This document shows positions 1 through 20,805 of a stretch of DNA of 64,000 nucleotides, piece after piece; position 1 is the stretch's first letter, and each line of letters opens with the position of its first letter. Where the stretch lies: positions 4,040,433-4,104,432 of the forward strand of contig NC_054870.1 of the NCBI RefSeq assembly GCF_018320785.1. Reading direction: 5' to 3'. This DNA is from Cheilinus undulatus. Lineage: Eukaryota; Chordata; Actinopteri; Labriformes; Labridae. The notes beneath the pieces are model-generated. The model had not been told where the DNA came from. It saw only the letters and a program-made list of their open reading frames with translations, and did no database searches. The translations under genes were made by a program, and so were the position numbers.

Positions 1-57
1 TCAGAGGATAAGCTAGAGGAGTCACTGACCGCCTGCAGCTCTGGTGTTTGTGTCAGT
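1..57 (+). CDS. Exon fragment a of the unrecognised left-edge gene
   Basis: The frame starting at base 1 is open for 19 codons and ends exactly at a GTGAGC donor in phase 0. Without splicing it would stop at the TGA at 64-66. The exon begins before the window. Confidence 0.5.
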
Positions 58-610
58 GTGAGCTGAGAGTGTCACAGAGCCTTTCTGCAGTCTTGCATGT
101 CCCGCTGTAAAGTAGCATTGAATGTTAATGGTACTGTTTAAAAGCTCATCTGAAGATATGCTAAACAAATGCTAATTAGCATTGCATTGTAAAAACATAA
201 CAAAATTACATTTGGCAGTCTCCTCTGTAGCAGCAAACACAGTTGTCCAAGCAGTGGTTAGAAATCCGCAACCTCACGTCGTCCATCCTCCTGGCGAGGA
301 AGCAGGAACCCGGGAGAAAGATGTTCGGTAAGTCAGGTTTGTGTGGGGCCGCTCTTAGCCTAGCCTGCAGCCCAGCTTGTTTGTCCCGCTTCCGCCTCCT
401 TGCACAAAGCCGCCTCTGCCTCCTCCCCACCTGGCTGTAGGTGTGGTGCTGCTCCACATCCTCCTCCTTTCAGTCTCCAAGCGCCCCGTTCTGCAGATAA
501 TCTCCGTCAGGAAAGATTTAAACTCTGTGGGCACGTTCCTCACAGTAGTCGAAGAAGCAGACACAGAATGTCAGTTCTGGTGTGAGTGTAGGGCTTTGTT
601 TTGCTGCTAG
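1..610 (+). CDS. 3' part of an unrecognised protein-coding gene (three exons, partial)
   Basis: Three segments behave as consecutive coding exons: 1-57 (donor GTGAGC at 58), 231-327 (acceptor TCCTCTGTAG, donor GTAAGT at 328) and 474 onward (acceptor CTCCTCCTTTCAG). Exon 1 ends in phase 0 and exon 2 opens in phase 0. Exon 2 ends in phase 1 and exon 3 continues that codon. The joined reading frame is open throughout. The peptide runs from SEDKLEESLTACSS through SKQWLEIRNLTSSILLARK to KRPVLQIISVRKDLNSVG. It has no signal peptide or membrane segment, and the middle exon looks helical and charged. Exon 3 either continues to a TAG at 608-610 or splices out at a GTGAGT donor after 581. I do not recognise the family. 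The coding inference rests on splice sites, phase agreement and composition. The 5' part lies outside the window. Confidence 0.6.
231..327 (+). CDS. Exon b of the unrecognised left-edge gene
   Basis: This 97-bp exon lies between a pyrimidine-rich acceptor ending at 230 and a strong GTAAGT donor at 328. It encodes QQTQLSKQWLEIRNLTSS and then ILLARKQEPGRKMF, and ends one base into a codon. Confidence 0.6.
474..581 (+). CDS. Exon c of the unrecognised left-edge gene
   Basis: This exon follows a CTCCTCCTTTCAG acceptor and completes the split codon left by the previous exon (G + TC = Val). It encodes SKRPVLQIISVRKDLNSVG followed by TFLTVVEEADTECQFW. A GTGAGT donor follows 581. The alternative is that it is the last exon and stops at the TAG at 608-610. 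Confidence 0.55.
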
Positions 611-844
611 TGATGGAGTGCCGTGCCGCTGTGTTCGTATGCCCTGCCCCATGCTTTGATGAGCAGAATATACTGGAAGTCACTGCAAGGATGAGAAGAG
701 AAGAGACCTCAGAGCAGATGGAAATTACGGCATCTGAACTGGCTTAGACTGGGGACCCTCTGAGAGAGATGTGGATGAGGAAATGCAGGCCTGATATTCT
801 TGGATGCTGATCTGGTATTTTCATCTGCGATTATCTATCTCACT
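582..844 (+). other. Non-repeat flank with a short possible last-exon ORF
   Basis: A 44-codon frame starts at ATG 613 and stops at TAG 745-747 (MECRAAVFVCPAPCFDEQ...). Its phase would fit a splice from 581, but the intron would be only about 29 bases, too short for a vertebrate. I therefore cannot assign it. No AATAAA signal precedes the transposon that starts near 845. Confidence 0.25.
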
Positions 845-1907
845 CTAGAGTATAGACACTATTCCTGTAGACCAGTGCTTCTCCAACACTGATGTTGGAT
901 GAGAAGGCCTGGCTCTCAGTCTCCGCTCTAATTCATCCCAAAGGTGTTCTATGGGGTTGAGGTCAGGACTCTGTGCAGGCCAGTCAAGTTGATCCACACC
1001 AAACTCTCTCATCCATGTCTTTATAGACGTTTCTTTGTGCACTGGTGCACAGTCATGTTGGAACAGGAAGGGGCCATCCCCAAACTGTTCCCACAAAGTT
1101 GGGAGCATGGAATTGTCCAAAATGACTTGGTATGCTGAAGCATTCAGAGTTCCTTTGACTGGAACTAAGGGGCCAAGCCCAGCTCCTGACAAACAAGCCC
1201 ACACCATAATCCCCCCTCCACCAAACTTCACACTTGGTACAACACAGTCAGACAAGTACTGTTCTCCTGGCAACCACCAAACCCAGACTCGTCCATCAGA
1301 TTGCCAAATGGAGAAGCGTGATTCGGCACTCCAGATAACGTGTCTCCACTGCTCTAGAGTCCAGTGGTGGCGTGCTTTACACCACTGCATCCGACACTTT
1401 GCATTGCACTTGGTGATGTATGGCTTGGATGCAGCTGCTCAGCCATGGAGACCCATTCCATGAAGCTCTCTACCACTGTTCTTGAGCTAATCTGAAGGCC
1501 ACATGAAGTTTGGAGGTCTGTAGCCATTGACTCTGCAGAAAGTTGGCGACCTCTGCGCACTATGCACCTCAGCATCCGTCGTTTTATGTGGCTTACCACT
1601 TCCTGGCTGAGTTGCTGTGGTTCCCAGTTGCTTCCACTTTGTTATAATACCACTGACAGTTGACTGTGGAATATTTAGGAGCCAGGAAATATCACCACTG
1701 GACCTGTTGTCCAGGTGGCATCCTATCACAGTATCACGCTGGAATATACTGAGCTCCTGAGAGCGAGCCATTCTTTCACAAATGTTTGTAGAAACAGTCT
1801 GCATGCCTAGGTGCTTGATTTTATACACCTGTGGCCATGGAAGTGATTGGAACACCTGATTTCCATTATTTGGATGGGTGAGTGAATACTTTTGGCAATA
1901 TAGTGTA
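845..1907 (-). mobile_element. Tc1-like transposon relic with broken transposase
   Basis: Read on the - strand, translation gives a Tc1-type transposase. The N-terminal paired-like HTH part starts with MARSQ at 1771 and includes STVSGIITKWKQLGTT. The DDE core follows, with [17 protein letters not shown] near 930-990. The coding sequence is split over several frames. The first catalytic aspartate of the usual WSDES motif reads WSAES. One terminal repeat remains at 1873-1907, ending TTGGCAATATAGTGTA. The other end is missing beyond about 845. This is a dead, truncated copy. Confidence 0.88.
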
Positions 1908-2291
1908 TAAATCAGGCTTTACTCATTCATCTATCATGAAAATAGTTAGTGTGTGCTGTCTTTTTGTTGGTGCCCTGCTCTCTCTCCTACTCTCACACAT
2001 CCACCCACACAAACTTGAAATGAATAGTTCAATAACACTTAATACCATAATTTTATTTAAATAAAGAGGACAGTTCAAACAAATAGACAGATGAAAAGCA
2101 TATTACTGACAATTATGATGAAAGAGCTCAATTTTCAAACTGATTTGGTGTCTCCAGCTAAACAAATGCAACAGTAACACACATTTGTTTTTGTTTTATA
2201 TCATTGATAATCACAGTGACAGCCAGTCATTGCACTGGTTGTCACAGTGGTCCAGAGATGGTTAAAATTATTCTGCTCAATCAGTTTACAG
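1908..2291. other. AT-rich spacer, nothing recognised
   Basis: I see no coding potential, repeat ends or RNA gene here. An AATAAA occurs near 2059 with no obvious transcript upstream. Confidence 0.5.
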
Positions 2292-2585
2292 CAGGGATCA
2301 TCAACTGGTGGCCCGGGGGCCACATCAGGACCCCACAACTTCCCATCTGGCTTCCCAAGATTAATAAATTCAGAAAACTTAAGAGGGATAGAATGTAGTA
2401 TTTTCAAAGATATTTTGGGGCATTTTCTGCCTTAATTGATAGAGAAGGACTGTAGTTGACATGCTAAATGTATACTTAACAGCCTTATCTTGATTAAAGC
2501 TGTGATTTTTCACATCAATTTTCCTCACAGGTCTCTTTGAGAGTGAAGTTCAAGACCTTGCGCAAATTAAGCTGATGACCCTTGC
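2292..2585 (+). repeat. Left arm of a large inverted repeat (hAT-like end)
   Basis: The arm opens with a hAT-type end, CAGGGATCATCAACTGGTGG. It matches the reverse complement of 5351 back to about 4630 over its length, for example around AGAAAACTTAAGAGGGATAG at 2373-2392. The TTAA at 2483-2486 is the uninterrupted version of the site that holds an insertion in the right arm. Confidence 0.8.
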
Positions 2586-2744
2586 CCTGAACTTTTGTCT
2601 AATTTAGGATGGAATACTTTCAGACGTACTGAACGTGAGAGAAAGCTTTCACACATGGGTCAAAAGAGTGACAACGAGCCCCGGTGAAATCGAATAGGGA
2701 AATTAGAGTTGGAGACATTATAAAAATAAGATAATGGAAAATTA

Positions 2745-3242
2745 CACTCTTATTTTCCAGTACAATTTTTGACACTTTTGACATATCTGTTACTTCAAAC
2801 CCATTTCTGCCAGTTTGTAATCCTGTTCCATCTCCTTTTCTGCCCATTTCTTCCACTTTTAAACCATATATACCAAATTTCACTGTTATTCCCATTTTTT
2901 CCAGTTTAACCTGTTCCTCCTTTTAGAAGGCCATATACTACGCTCCAAATGAATAAATGAATAATTTTACTTGATAAGACTGTTCATCAGTAAGGTAAAA
3001 AATCTGTATATATGATTTTTACAGCTTAACTTTACAGTTGTGATTTTGCTGACTTCATGAGCCCTCAGACTGGCCTCCCTAGAAAGCTTTCTCCTTTATC
3101 CCCCTTCATGGACGACCTTGTCTGTCATGACTATTTCTGAATGTGCATGCTGAGTTCAACCACCCTCAGGTACAGTGGGGGTCCCCGGTCACTGGTACCT
3201 TTAATTTGGGGGTCCCAGGCTGAAAAGTCTGAGAACCCCTGA
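2745..3242 (-). mobile_element. hAT-like non-autonomous element, one end
   Basis: The right end reads CTGAGAACCCCTG (3230-3242). The inner sequence matches, in reverse, the left part of the complete hAT elements at 30056 and 52403, including the 'accttcaggt...gtgggggtcc' section. The far end is degenerate, with runs of ...cacttttgac...cccatttctgcc. No target duplication could be fixed. Confidence 0.6.
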
Positions 3243-3256
3243 GATAGCACCATATA

Positions 3257-3340
3257 AATCAGGGGTCATCTACTCCATTTGCACAAGGGCCAGATCTTTC
3301 TGAACAGATGCTGTGGGGGCCAGATATGAAAGTAAATACA
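3257..3340 (+). mobile_element. hAT-like terminal fragment
   Basis: The sequence CAGGGGTCATCTACTCCATT followed by 'gggccagat' is a typical hAT end of the kind seen repeatedly in this window. The matching second end is not identified. Confidence 0.45.
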
Positions 3341-3554
3341 GTAAAATCAATATTTTGATGAACATAGTCATGTGAAAATATTATGTCCTTTAATGGAACT
3401 TTTAGCCTTTTGAGATCATCCTCTGTCACCTATACTGCAGCCAGCCACAAGGGGGCAATTGAAATATTTAACTGCATATTTCTGGACCCCTCATGGTGTC
3501 CATTACTGAGTTTGATCCTAATGAGGGCGGATGAATCCATCTTCATGACTGATC

Positions 3555-4068
3555 CGATTAAAATTTTAACGCAATTAACCCATCTACAGCGCAGATTGAC
3601 TCAAAATCCCTGAAACGTCTCTGACAACACATTTTGCGCAGTTTGTCCAAGTAGGGTTACCGTCGAGCATGCCGCCGCGCATGCGGAGATGGGCCGTTGA
3701 TCCAGTAGTGACCAACTAACTCCATATAGAAGACGCTAAACAGCACGTTGGCCCTCTCAATGGGAAATTTGAGTACAAAAAAACCCAAGACAAAACAGTC
3801 AATCGACATAAAGTATTATGCACATTCTGCAGGAAGGAGTTTTCTTTTCACCGAAGCTCTTCCATCTTAAAATACCACATTAACGCGAAGCATACGTTCG
3901 TCAGGGATTTGGCTAGCACTTTGGCTAATGCATTGCTAAGCTTGCAAAATGAAACGTGATTAATATAGATTAAAAATGAATGCTGTTTAATCGTGATTAA
4001 TCTAAATTAATCCACAGCAACCCTGTGATTAATCTGATAAAAAATTTTAATCGTTTGACAGCACTAAT
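3555..4068 (+). pseudogene. hAT (ZBED-type) transposase remnant with a BED zinc finger
   Basis: Around 3764-3960 one frame encodes a BED-like finger with pattern C-x2-C (3819-3830), fifteen residues, then H-x4-H (3876-3893), preceded by a basic stretch. It stops at the end of the fragment. It is followed by a subterminal 'gattaatc...aattaatcc' block and an end at about 4055-4068 that reads TAGTGCTGTCAAACGATT on the - strand. A related 'gattaaaattttaacgc' block lies at 3555. The DDE and dimerisation parts are missing. Confidence 0.6.
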
Positions 4069-4077
4069 CCTAATATA

Positions 4078-4571
4078 CAGTACTGTGCAGAAGTTTTAGG
4101 CATGTTTGGGCTGAAATTTGTGGCTGTAGGAAGGCGTGTAATGGCGAGTACGCCCACCTGAGGGCCCCATCGGGCAGGAAGGAGGATTGAAACAGCCCAG
4201 GTCATACTCTGGATGTCTTTGTACATTAGCAAGGGCATGGAAAAATAATCTGATGAAAACAAAACAAAAACCATGGCTTTAGGGCAGAGTTGTGGGTAGA
4301 TGTGGCGCTTAAACATAGCCTAGGGTACTGTTAGGGCGGGTAGGAGGGTTGCCACAACCCCCTGGTTGTCGTGTGTATGTTCTAAGCACCTGAAAACTGT
4401 TGGTGGTTGCTGGGAGTATTACCAGGCCCGCACAAAAGAAATGCTGTTAAGCTCGACCTTGGTTGCTCAAATGTGTGGACACTGACTCTGGCCGCCCTCC
4501 CTCCTCTCATCCAACAGGACCTGTGAAGAACTGTTAGCACTCTACATGCCTAAAACTTCTGCACAGTACTG
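4078..4571. mobile_element. Tc1/mariner-type MITE with near-perfect terminal repeats
   Basis: The left end CAGTACTGTGCAGAAGTTTT at 4078 has its exact inverse at the right end, 4552-4571. A TA precedes the left end. The right flank is TC, consistent with one decayed base of a TA duplication. No transposase is encoded in the roughly 494 bp. Confidence 0.8.
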
Positions 4572-4629
4572 TCATGATTGGCCAAAAACACATATAAGAA
4601 ACAGATCTTAAGTGTAGATTCTCAGAAAG

Positions 4630-5351
4630 AAAAACTTCACCCTCAAAGAGGCTTGTGTGGAAAACTGATGTGAAAACCCACAGCTTTAATCAGGATAAGG
4701 CTGTTAAAGTCCCTGTAAAGTGAAATCCAAAGTTTTTGTCCCAACACACTAGATATGTTGGAATATGGTTGCTGCGAACATGTGAAAACACTGAGATCTA
4801 CATGTGAATGAATTCTGGATTTAGACTGTTAGGAAGTTTTTCACCTCTTTACTGGATGGGTTTCATGTGGGCGGGGCCAATATGTGGGCTCATGATGTCA
4901 CGAGCCCACAGGAGGGAATGACCACGCCCCTCTAACGCTTCAGTATAAAATCTCAGTACAGTGGGCGTGGTTTCAGTTCATTCAACATATACACACACAC
5001 CATCCTGGAGCAGATTTTACCGTTTTATTTTGCATTTTTTGAAGCTTAATTTTATAAACATAGAGATGTTTTATTTGACTGAAATTTGACTTGGAGGTTT
5101 ATAACACAGTGAGCTGTCATACAACAAACCTAAATACAGTTTTATTTTCACTTCCCTTTAACTGTATGTTTAACATGTCAACTACAGTCCTTTTCTATCA
5201 ATAAAGGCATAAAATGCCCGCTGGTGTATCTTTTAAAATATTGCATTCTATCCCTCTTAAGTTTTCTGAATTTAATAATCTTCCGTGGGCCAGATGAGAA
5301 GTTTTGGGGGAGCTTATGTGGCCCCCAGGCCGCCAGTTGATGAACCCTGAC
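4630..5351 (-). repeat. Right arm of the large inverted repeat (interrupted)
   Basis: This is the reverse complement of 2292-2585 and ends CCAGTTGATGAACCCTG. The match is broken by the TTAA-flanked insertion at 4708-5157. Without the insertion the arms align through 'aggctgttaa...catgtcaact'. Confidence 0.8.
4708..5157. mobile_element. TTAA-flanked non-autonomous DNA transposon (piggyBac-like)
   Basis: TTAA flanks both sides (4704-4707 and 5158-5161). The ends are imperfect inverted repeats: AGTCCCTGTAAAGTGAAAT on the left and AGGGAAGTGAAAAT on the inverted right. The other arm of the surrounding palindrome has a single TTAA at the equivalent position (2483-2486), which identifies the insertion directly. 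It carries no ORF. Confidence 0.75.
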
Positions 5352-5365
5352 ACTGCTGCTCCAGG

Positions 5366-5379
5366 CCACTAGGTGGCGG
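5366..5379 (+). promoter_or_regulatory. CTCF-consensus motif upstream of galm
   Basis: CCACTAGGTGGCGG fits the CTCF core consensus CCASYAGRKGGCRS at every position. It lies just upstream of the putative galm first exon. Binding is inferred from the motif only. Confidence 0.45.
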
Positions 5380-5394
5380 TAATTTAGTGAACAG

Positions 5395-5483
5395 TGACGT
5401 AAGCACAGCGAGGAAGAAGGAGGAGGAGGAACCGGAATGTAAACATGTCCTGTTCAAAAGTCCAGAGCCAACACTTCACTGAG
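5395..5483 (+). promoter_or_regulatory. galm: Putative galm promoter and untranslated first exon
   Basis: The sequence carries a CRE-like GTGACGTAAGC (5393-5403), a purine-rich GAGGAAGAAGGAGGAGG run and a donor CTGAG|GTGAGA after 5483, with a second donor CAG|GTTAGT after 5513. The galm initiation codon at 8191 sits one base after a TGTTCCAG splice acceptor, so a non-coding upstream exon is expected. An ATG at 5445 would open a short upstream frame that stops at a TGA overlapping the galm start region after splicing. No transcript evidence is available. Confidence 0.4.
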
Positions 5484-5519
5484 GTGAGACTGCACGAGCA
5501 GCAGAAGTTTCAGGTTAGT

Positions 5520-6715
5520 TATCGATACGTTTGTCAGTGTCGGTGATTGATTAAGTAAAAATACAAAGGTTGCCAAGAGTTAGCATAAGACTACTGAAAG
5601 GGAAGGTTATTGTGGTGTTTTTTTCTTGTCACGATGAGACTCAGTTAAACTTCATAATGCATCCTGGATTCCGGAAAGCATTTTCACCTCCAGTAAACTC
5701 TGACGGTAGTCTGGAGTCCTCTAAGTTCAGACGAGGGTTGCTAAAACCTCATTGGTGTGTTTCCCATAGATATCTACAATAAAGGCTTTATTATAGGTAT
5801 CTATGGTGTTTCCCTGCATCAGTCGTAGATGTGTGTATTTCAGAGCTGTTTGACGCTCTTTAAATTACAATTTACAAACGCAATTCCAAAACGGTTTGGG
5901 CCAACTTACTTTTCCAGCCTTTTGTTAACCCCTCCTTACTTTTCTAAGATTCTTTTCCACCATCAAATTTAAAATGTACTATTTTTAAAATAAAATAGTC
6001 AAATAAATGTCCCAGTTTCAACATGTAAAATATTATTTTCTATTGTGAATTAAATATGGGTTTGAGATTAGACAATCATTGCATTCAGTTTTTCTCTATA
6101 ATTTCACAGCAGCCCAATGTTTGGAATTAGGATTGAACATGTAATGCAAAGAAAACTTTTCAGGCTTTTATCACCGAATTTCTTTATTTGGAAACGTTAA
6201 CATATGTCATCTGTGGTAGGGTCAAATGTTGCTTGTCCTGTTTTTATCTCATAAGAGGAAGAGGCAAATGTCAGTACAGGAGACAACAAGGACCAAAAAG
6301 GTGGGAAATGATCGGGATCATATAAAATGAGGGAGAAAATACTGGGATATTGGAAAAGCTTCCTGCAGCATCCTGACCATAGACGGTAGAAAATAAAGGA
6401 CGAAGTCTGAGTCATGACACCCATTTGGTTTCTGAGGCTGTCTTATGAAGCCGATCTGCTGCAGTCACTCAAACACTGCTTCAAACTAACTGTCAGTCAA
6501 CCTAAGACTAAATTACACTACACAGATTTAGCTGGGACTGATGTGGGCCTTAAGCCTCCTAACAAACAACAGCACTTTGGTTTGCAGTCATCTCAGCCAT
6601 GATTTCTCTACTCCTTTCAGAAACTAAAACAGATTAGTTAAAAAAAAATGTCCCTCTAAACAGCGTGTGCTCATACAGACATGCTCATCCAACCTGATGT
6701 CATAGCCTTTATGTT
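5520..6715. other. Presumed galm 5' intron, nothing recognised
   Basis: This is AT-rich non-coding sequence. No convincing coding frame, repeat end or RNA gene was seen. Confidence 0.45.
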
Positions 6716-6724
6716 AAACACATT

Positions 6725-6990
6725 GATTTAAAGGTGCAATGTGTAATATTTAGCCTAGTAGCATTTAACTGAACAAACTTGGTAAAATAAAGCAAAACAT
6801 TTCTAAGACAATCTATCTAAATAAGTGTTTAGTCATCTAAATTAAAAAAATAGCTATTTTGAAAAAAACAACTCAGAATGAACCTTTAACTCATACATAG
6901 GGAGGGTCCCCTCCATGGATGGCACCATCTTGGATTTTTAAATGTTTCCATGGTAACATAGAGTAAAAAAAGGATAGATAAAGTTATTGC
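6725..6990. repeat. MITE-like AT-rich dispersed repeat
   Basis: It opens with TTTAAAGGTGCAATGTGTAA, a type of terminus seen in fish short DNA elements. It contains 'catggatggcaccatcttgg'. The second end could not be placed with certainty. Confidence 0.35.
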
Positions 6991-7314
6991 ATTGTGTTGT
7001 ATTGTATTCTGGAGATAAGGCTAATGGCGGAGGTCTGCGCTCTCCGAGTGCTTTTCTAGTTTCATAGTGAAAAGTAGTGAAGCAATAGAACACAGCAGAA
7101 ATGTTTTTAATCTACTGACAGTGTTAAAACATTTATTAAGTCAGGCATTTGTCCACTCTGAAGAATAACACAGCTGTACTGCATTAACAGTGTACAGATT
7201 AAATCACAGCTGCCCTCTAAATCTCTTTCTGGTTCTACCTCTCGTCTCATCTTTACTAATAATTTCTCTGAAGCAGTGGACTCTAGGAAGCATGTCTTCA
7301 ACAGCATACCTTGT

Positions 7315-7690
7315 AGGGCTGGGCAATTAATCGCAAATGAGATTAAATCGTGATATGGCCAAGTGAAATTTACAATGTAGAGAAGGTGCAATATTTCTTT
7401 AACTTGAAATATGTCAGAATACCAGTTTAATGCATTCATTTTTTTTTTTTTTTTTTTTTTGGAGGAGCAGAACTTCCGTGCAGGTAATGCAAACATTCAA
7501 GTTTCATTTTTTTTCAGAATGGTGTTTAAAAATCTTCCTTTTGCTTTTTATGCATGTTTTTCTTGATCAAAATGAGAATTACATGAAAACGATAATACCC
7601 TTCAATAAAGCAATTGATATCAAATTTGCAATAAAAGCAAAATCAATTGCAATTAGATACATTTTTTCAAATCTCCCTAAACTGTGTTTT
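7315..7690 (+). mobile_element. hAT-like non-autonomous element (GGGCTGGGCAATTAATCG family), partial
   Basis: It begins TAGGGCTGGGCAATTAATCG and contains the 'gtgcaatatttctttaac' block. Better-preserved copies occur at 48636-49174 and 55707-57986. A poly-T run lies at 7440-7461 and a short TG repeat follows at about 7770-7800. The right end is lost. Confidence 0.6.
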
Positions 7691-8190
7691 GTTTTGTCCT
7701 TTATCTCAAGGAGGGAAATAATGCTGGTATTTGCAAGACAGAAAGCTCACACTTGAGTGTTCAGCCAGTGTGTGTGTGTGTGCATATGTGTGTGTCTGTG
7801 TTGTCTCCTTGGAGCAAGCACATGCTCTTTCTTCCAGGATGCTGCTGTGCTTATGTTGGCATCACATCATCTGCCAAACTGGTTGTTCACAGACCTTTTA
7901 TTGAGTTGTCTGCTATAAAATTAACAAGTACTTCTCTGTAACTGCAATGGTGTTAATGACTTTAAATAGAAGCGTGCTACACTACTAGTTAATATTTAAA
8001 GAAACAGAATTACTGTAACGCTTTACTTAGTAACACACTATTCCCAACACTGGTGATGAGCAATGTGACAACCATCCTGTGAGACAGCCATCCCCGGTCT
8101 CCCCTAATATTGGAATAAGACCTTTAAATACCAAGTGTTTCAGAGATTTGAGGAACAGTGATACTAATATGAAGTTCTGTCTGTTCCAGC

Positions 8191-19796
<11,606 letters not shown>

Positions 19797-19978
19797 CTGG
19801 AGCTCTCAACATCAGCAAAGGAGAAATCTTGGTGCTTTTAAATGGAAAATCAAGTGCATCATGTATTTTACTAAAATGTTTGCCATAATCATTGACCAAT
19901 CAGTACAGCAGGAGTGCCTGGTAGTGTTGGTTTTTTTCCTGGCTGTGTGCCTCTTTTATTTGAGTATGATGATGATTA

Positions 19979-20315
19979 TTAGGGCTTAGGTTGATTAGAA
20001 AATCTTGGTTAAATCACTGTGTTGTGTGTCCTTGTGCAATTTTAAAATCAGGTGCAATATTTCACTGACCTCAAATGTGTGTCAAAATACCATTTTAATA
20101 AGAAATTAGCAGGAGTTATGCTCTACACATGCAAACATTTAAGTGTCATTCTTTGTAGAATAGTTTACGGCTTTTGAAAATCCAGTTTCCTTGTTTTTGT
20201 CTGTTTTTCTTACTCAAAATGAGAATAATATAAAATGATCATTCCCTTTATACAATTCATCTCCAATCTACAATATGTGTCAAAATAATTGTAATTAGGT
20301 ATTTTTCATAATGAA
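19979..20315 (+). mobile_element. hAT-like non-autonomous element (GGGCTGGGCAATT family), partial
   Basis: Starts 'ttagggcttaggttgatt' and contains 'gtgcaatatttcactgacct' and 'gtcaaaataccattttaat', blocks shared with copies at 7315, 48636 and 55707. Lies just downstream of the galm stop, perhaps inside its 3' UTR. Confidence 0.5.
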
Positions 20316-20364
20316 GAATGATTTATTGCTTGTGTTGGTTTAAAATTATAAAAGATAAGAAACT

Positions 20365-20805
20365 TGTTTGACTGATCCTGTGGTGCCGTCCTTAACGCTT
20401 CCTTCCATGCTCTTTAACCTCAAACTTTGTGGGATGAGTACAAAAAACAGGCAATACTTGTGCAATACTCAGGAGCTGGTTCTGACCCAGAATAGCATCT
20501 CAGCACATCGAACTGTCTACCCCACATCTGTCAGAGTACCACATTCAGTTTACTGTGCCCTCACCAGAACTCCCTCTGGCTCTGCCACAATAGGCTCCTA
20601 TCACCAAAACATCTGGCTTCTTACACCGACCCAGCTCTCTAATGAGGTCCTGGCTTCTGTGCCTCCTCAGAGGAATTCTACCAAACCTTCTGCAAGTGAG
20701 ATGCTGTTCTTCACTAACGTGAACAAACTCTGCCCTCTAGTGTCCAAACCTTGTCATAACACCCTCCCTCCAGTCCCTGGCTCTCTGAAATCATCAGAGG
20801 GTTAA
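20365..20805 (+). other. Unassigned 145-codon open frame downstream of galm
   Basis: An open frame, rich in Ser, Thr and Pro, runs to a TAA at 20803-20805. No family resemblance, no splice context and no upstream promoter signal were recognised. It could be chance or a degraded transposon segment. Confidence 0.15.

Noticed and set aside
613..747. Last exon of the left-edge gene joined from donor 581
   Set aside because: The phase would fit, but the implied intron is only about 29 bases, below what vertebrate splicing accepts.
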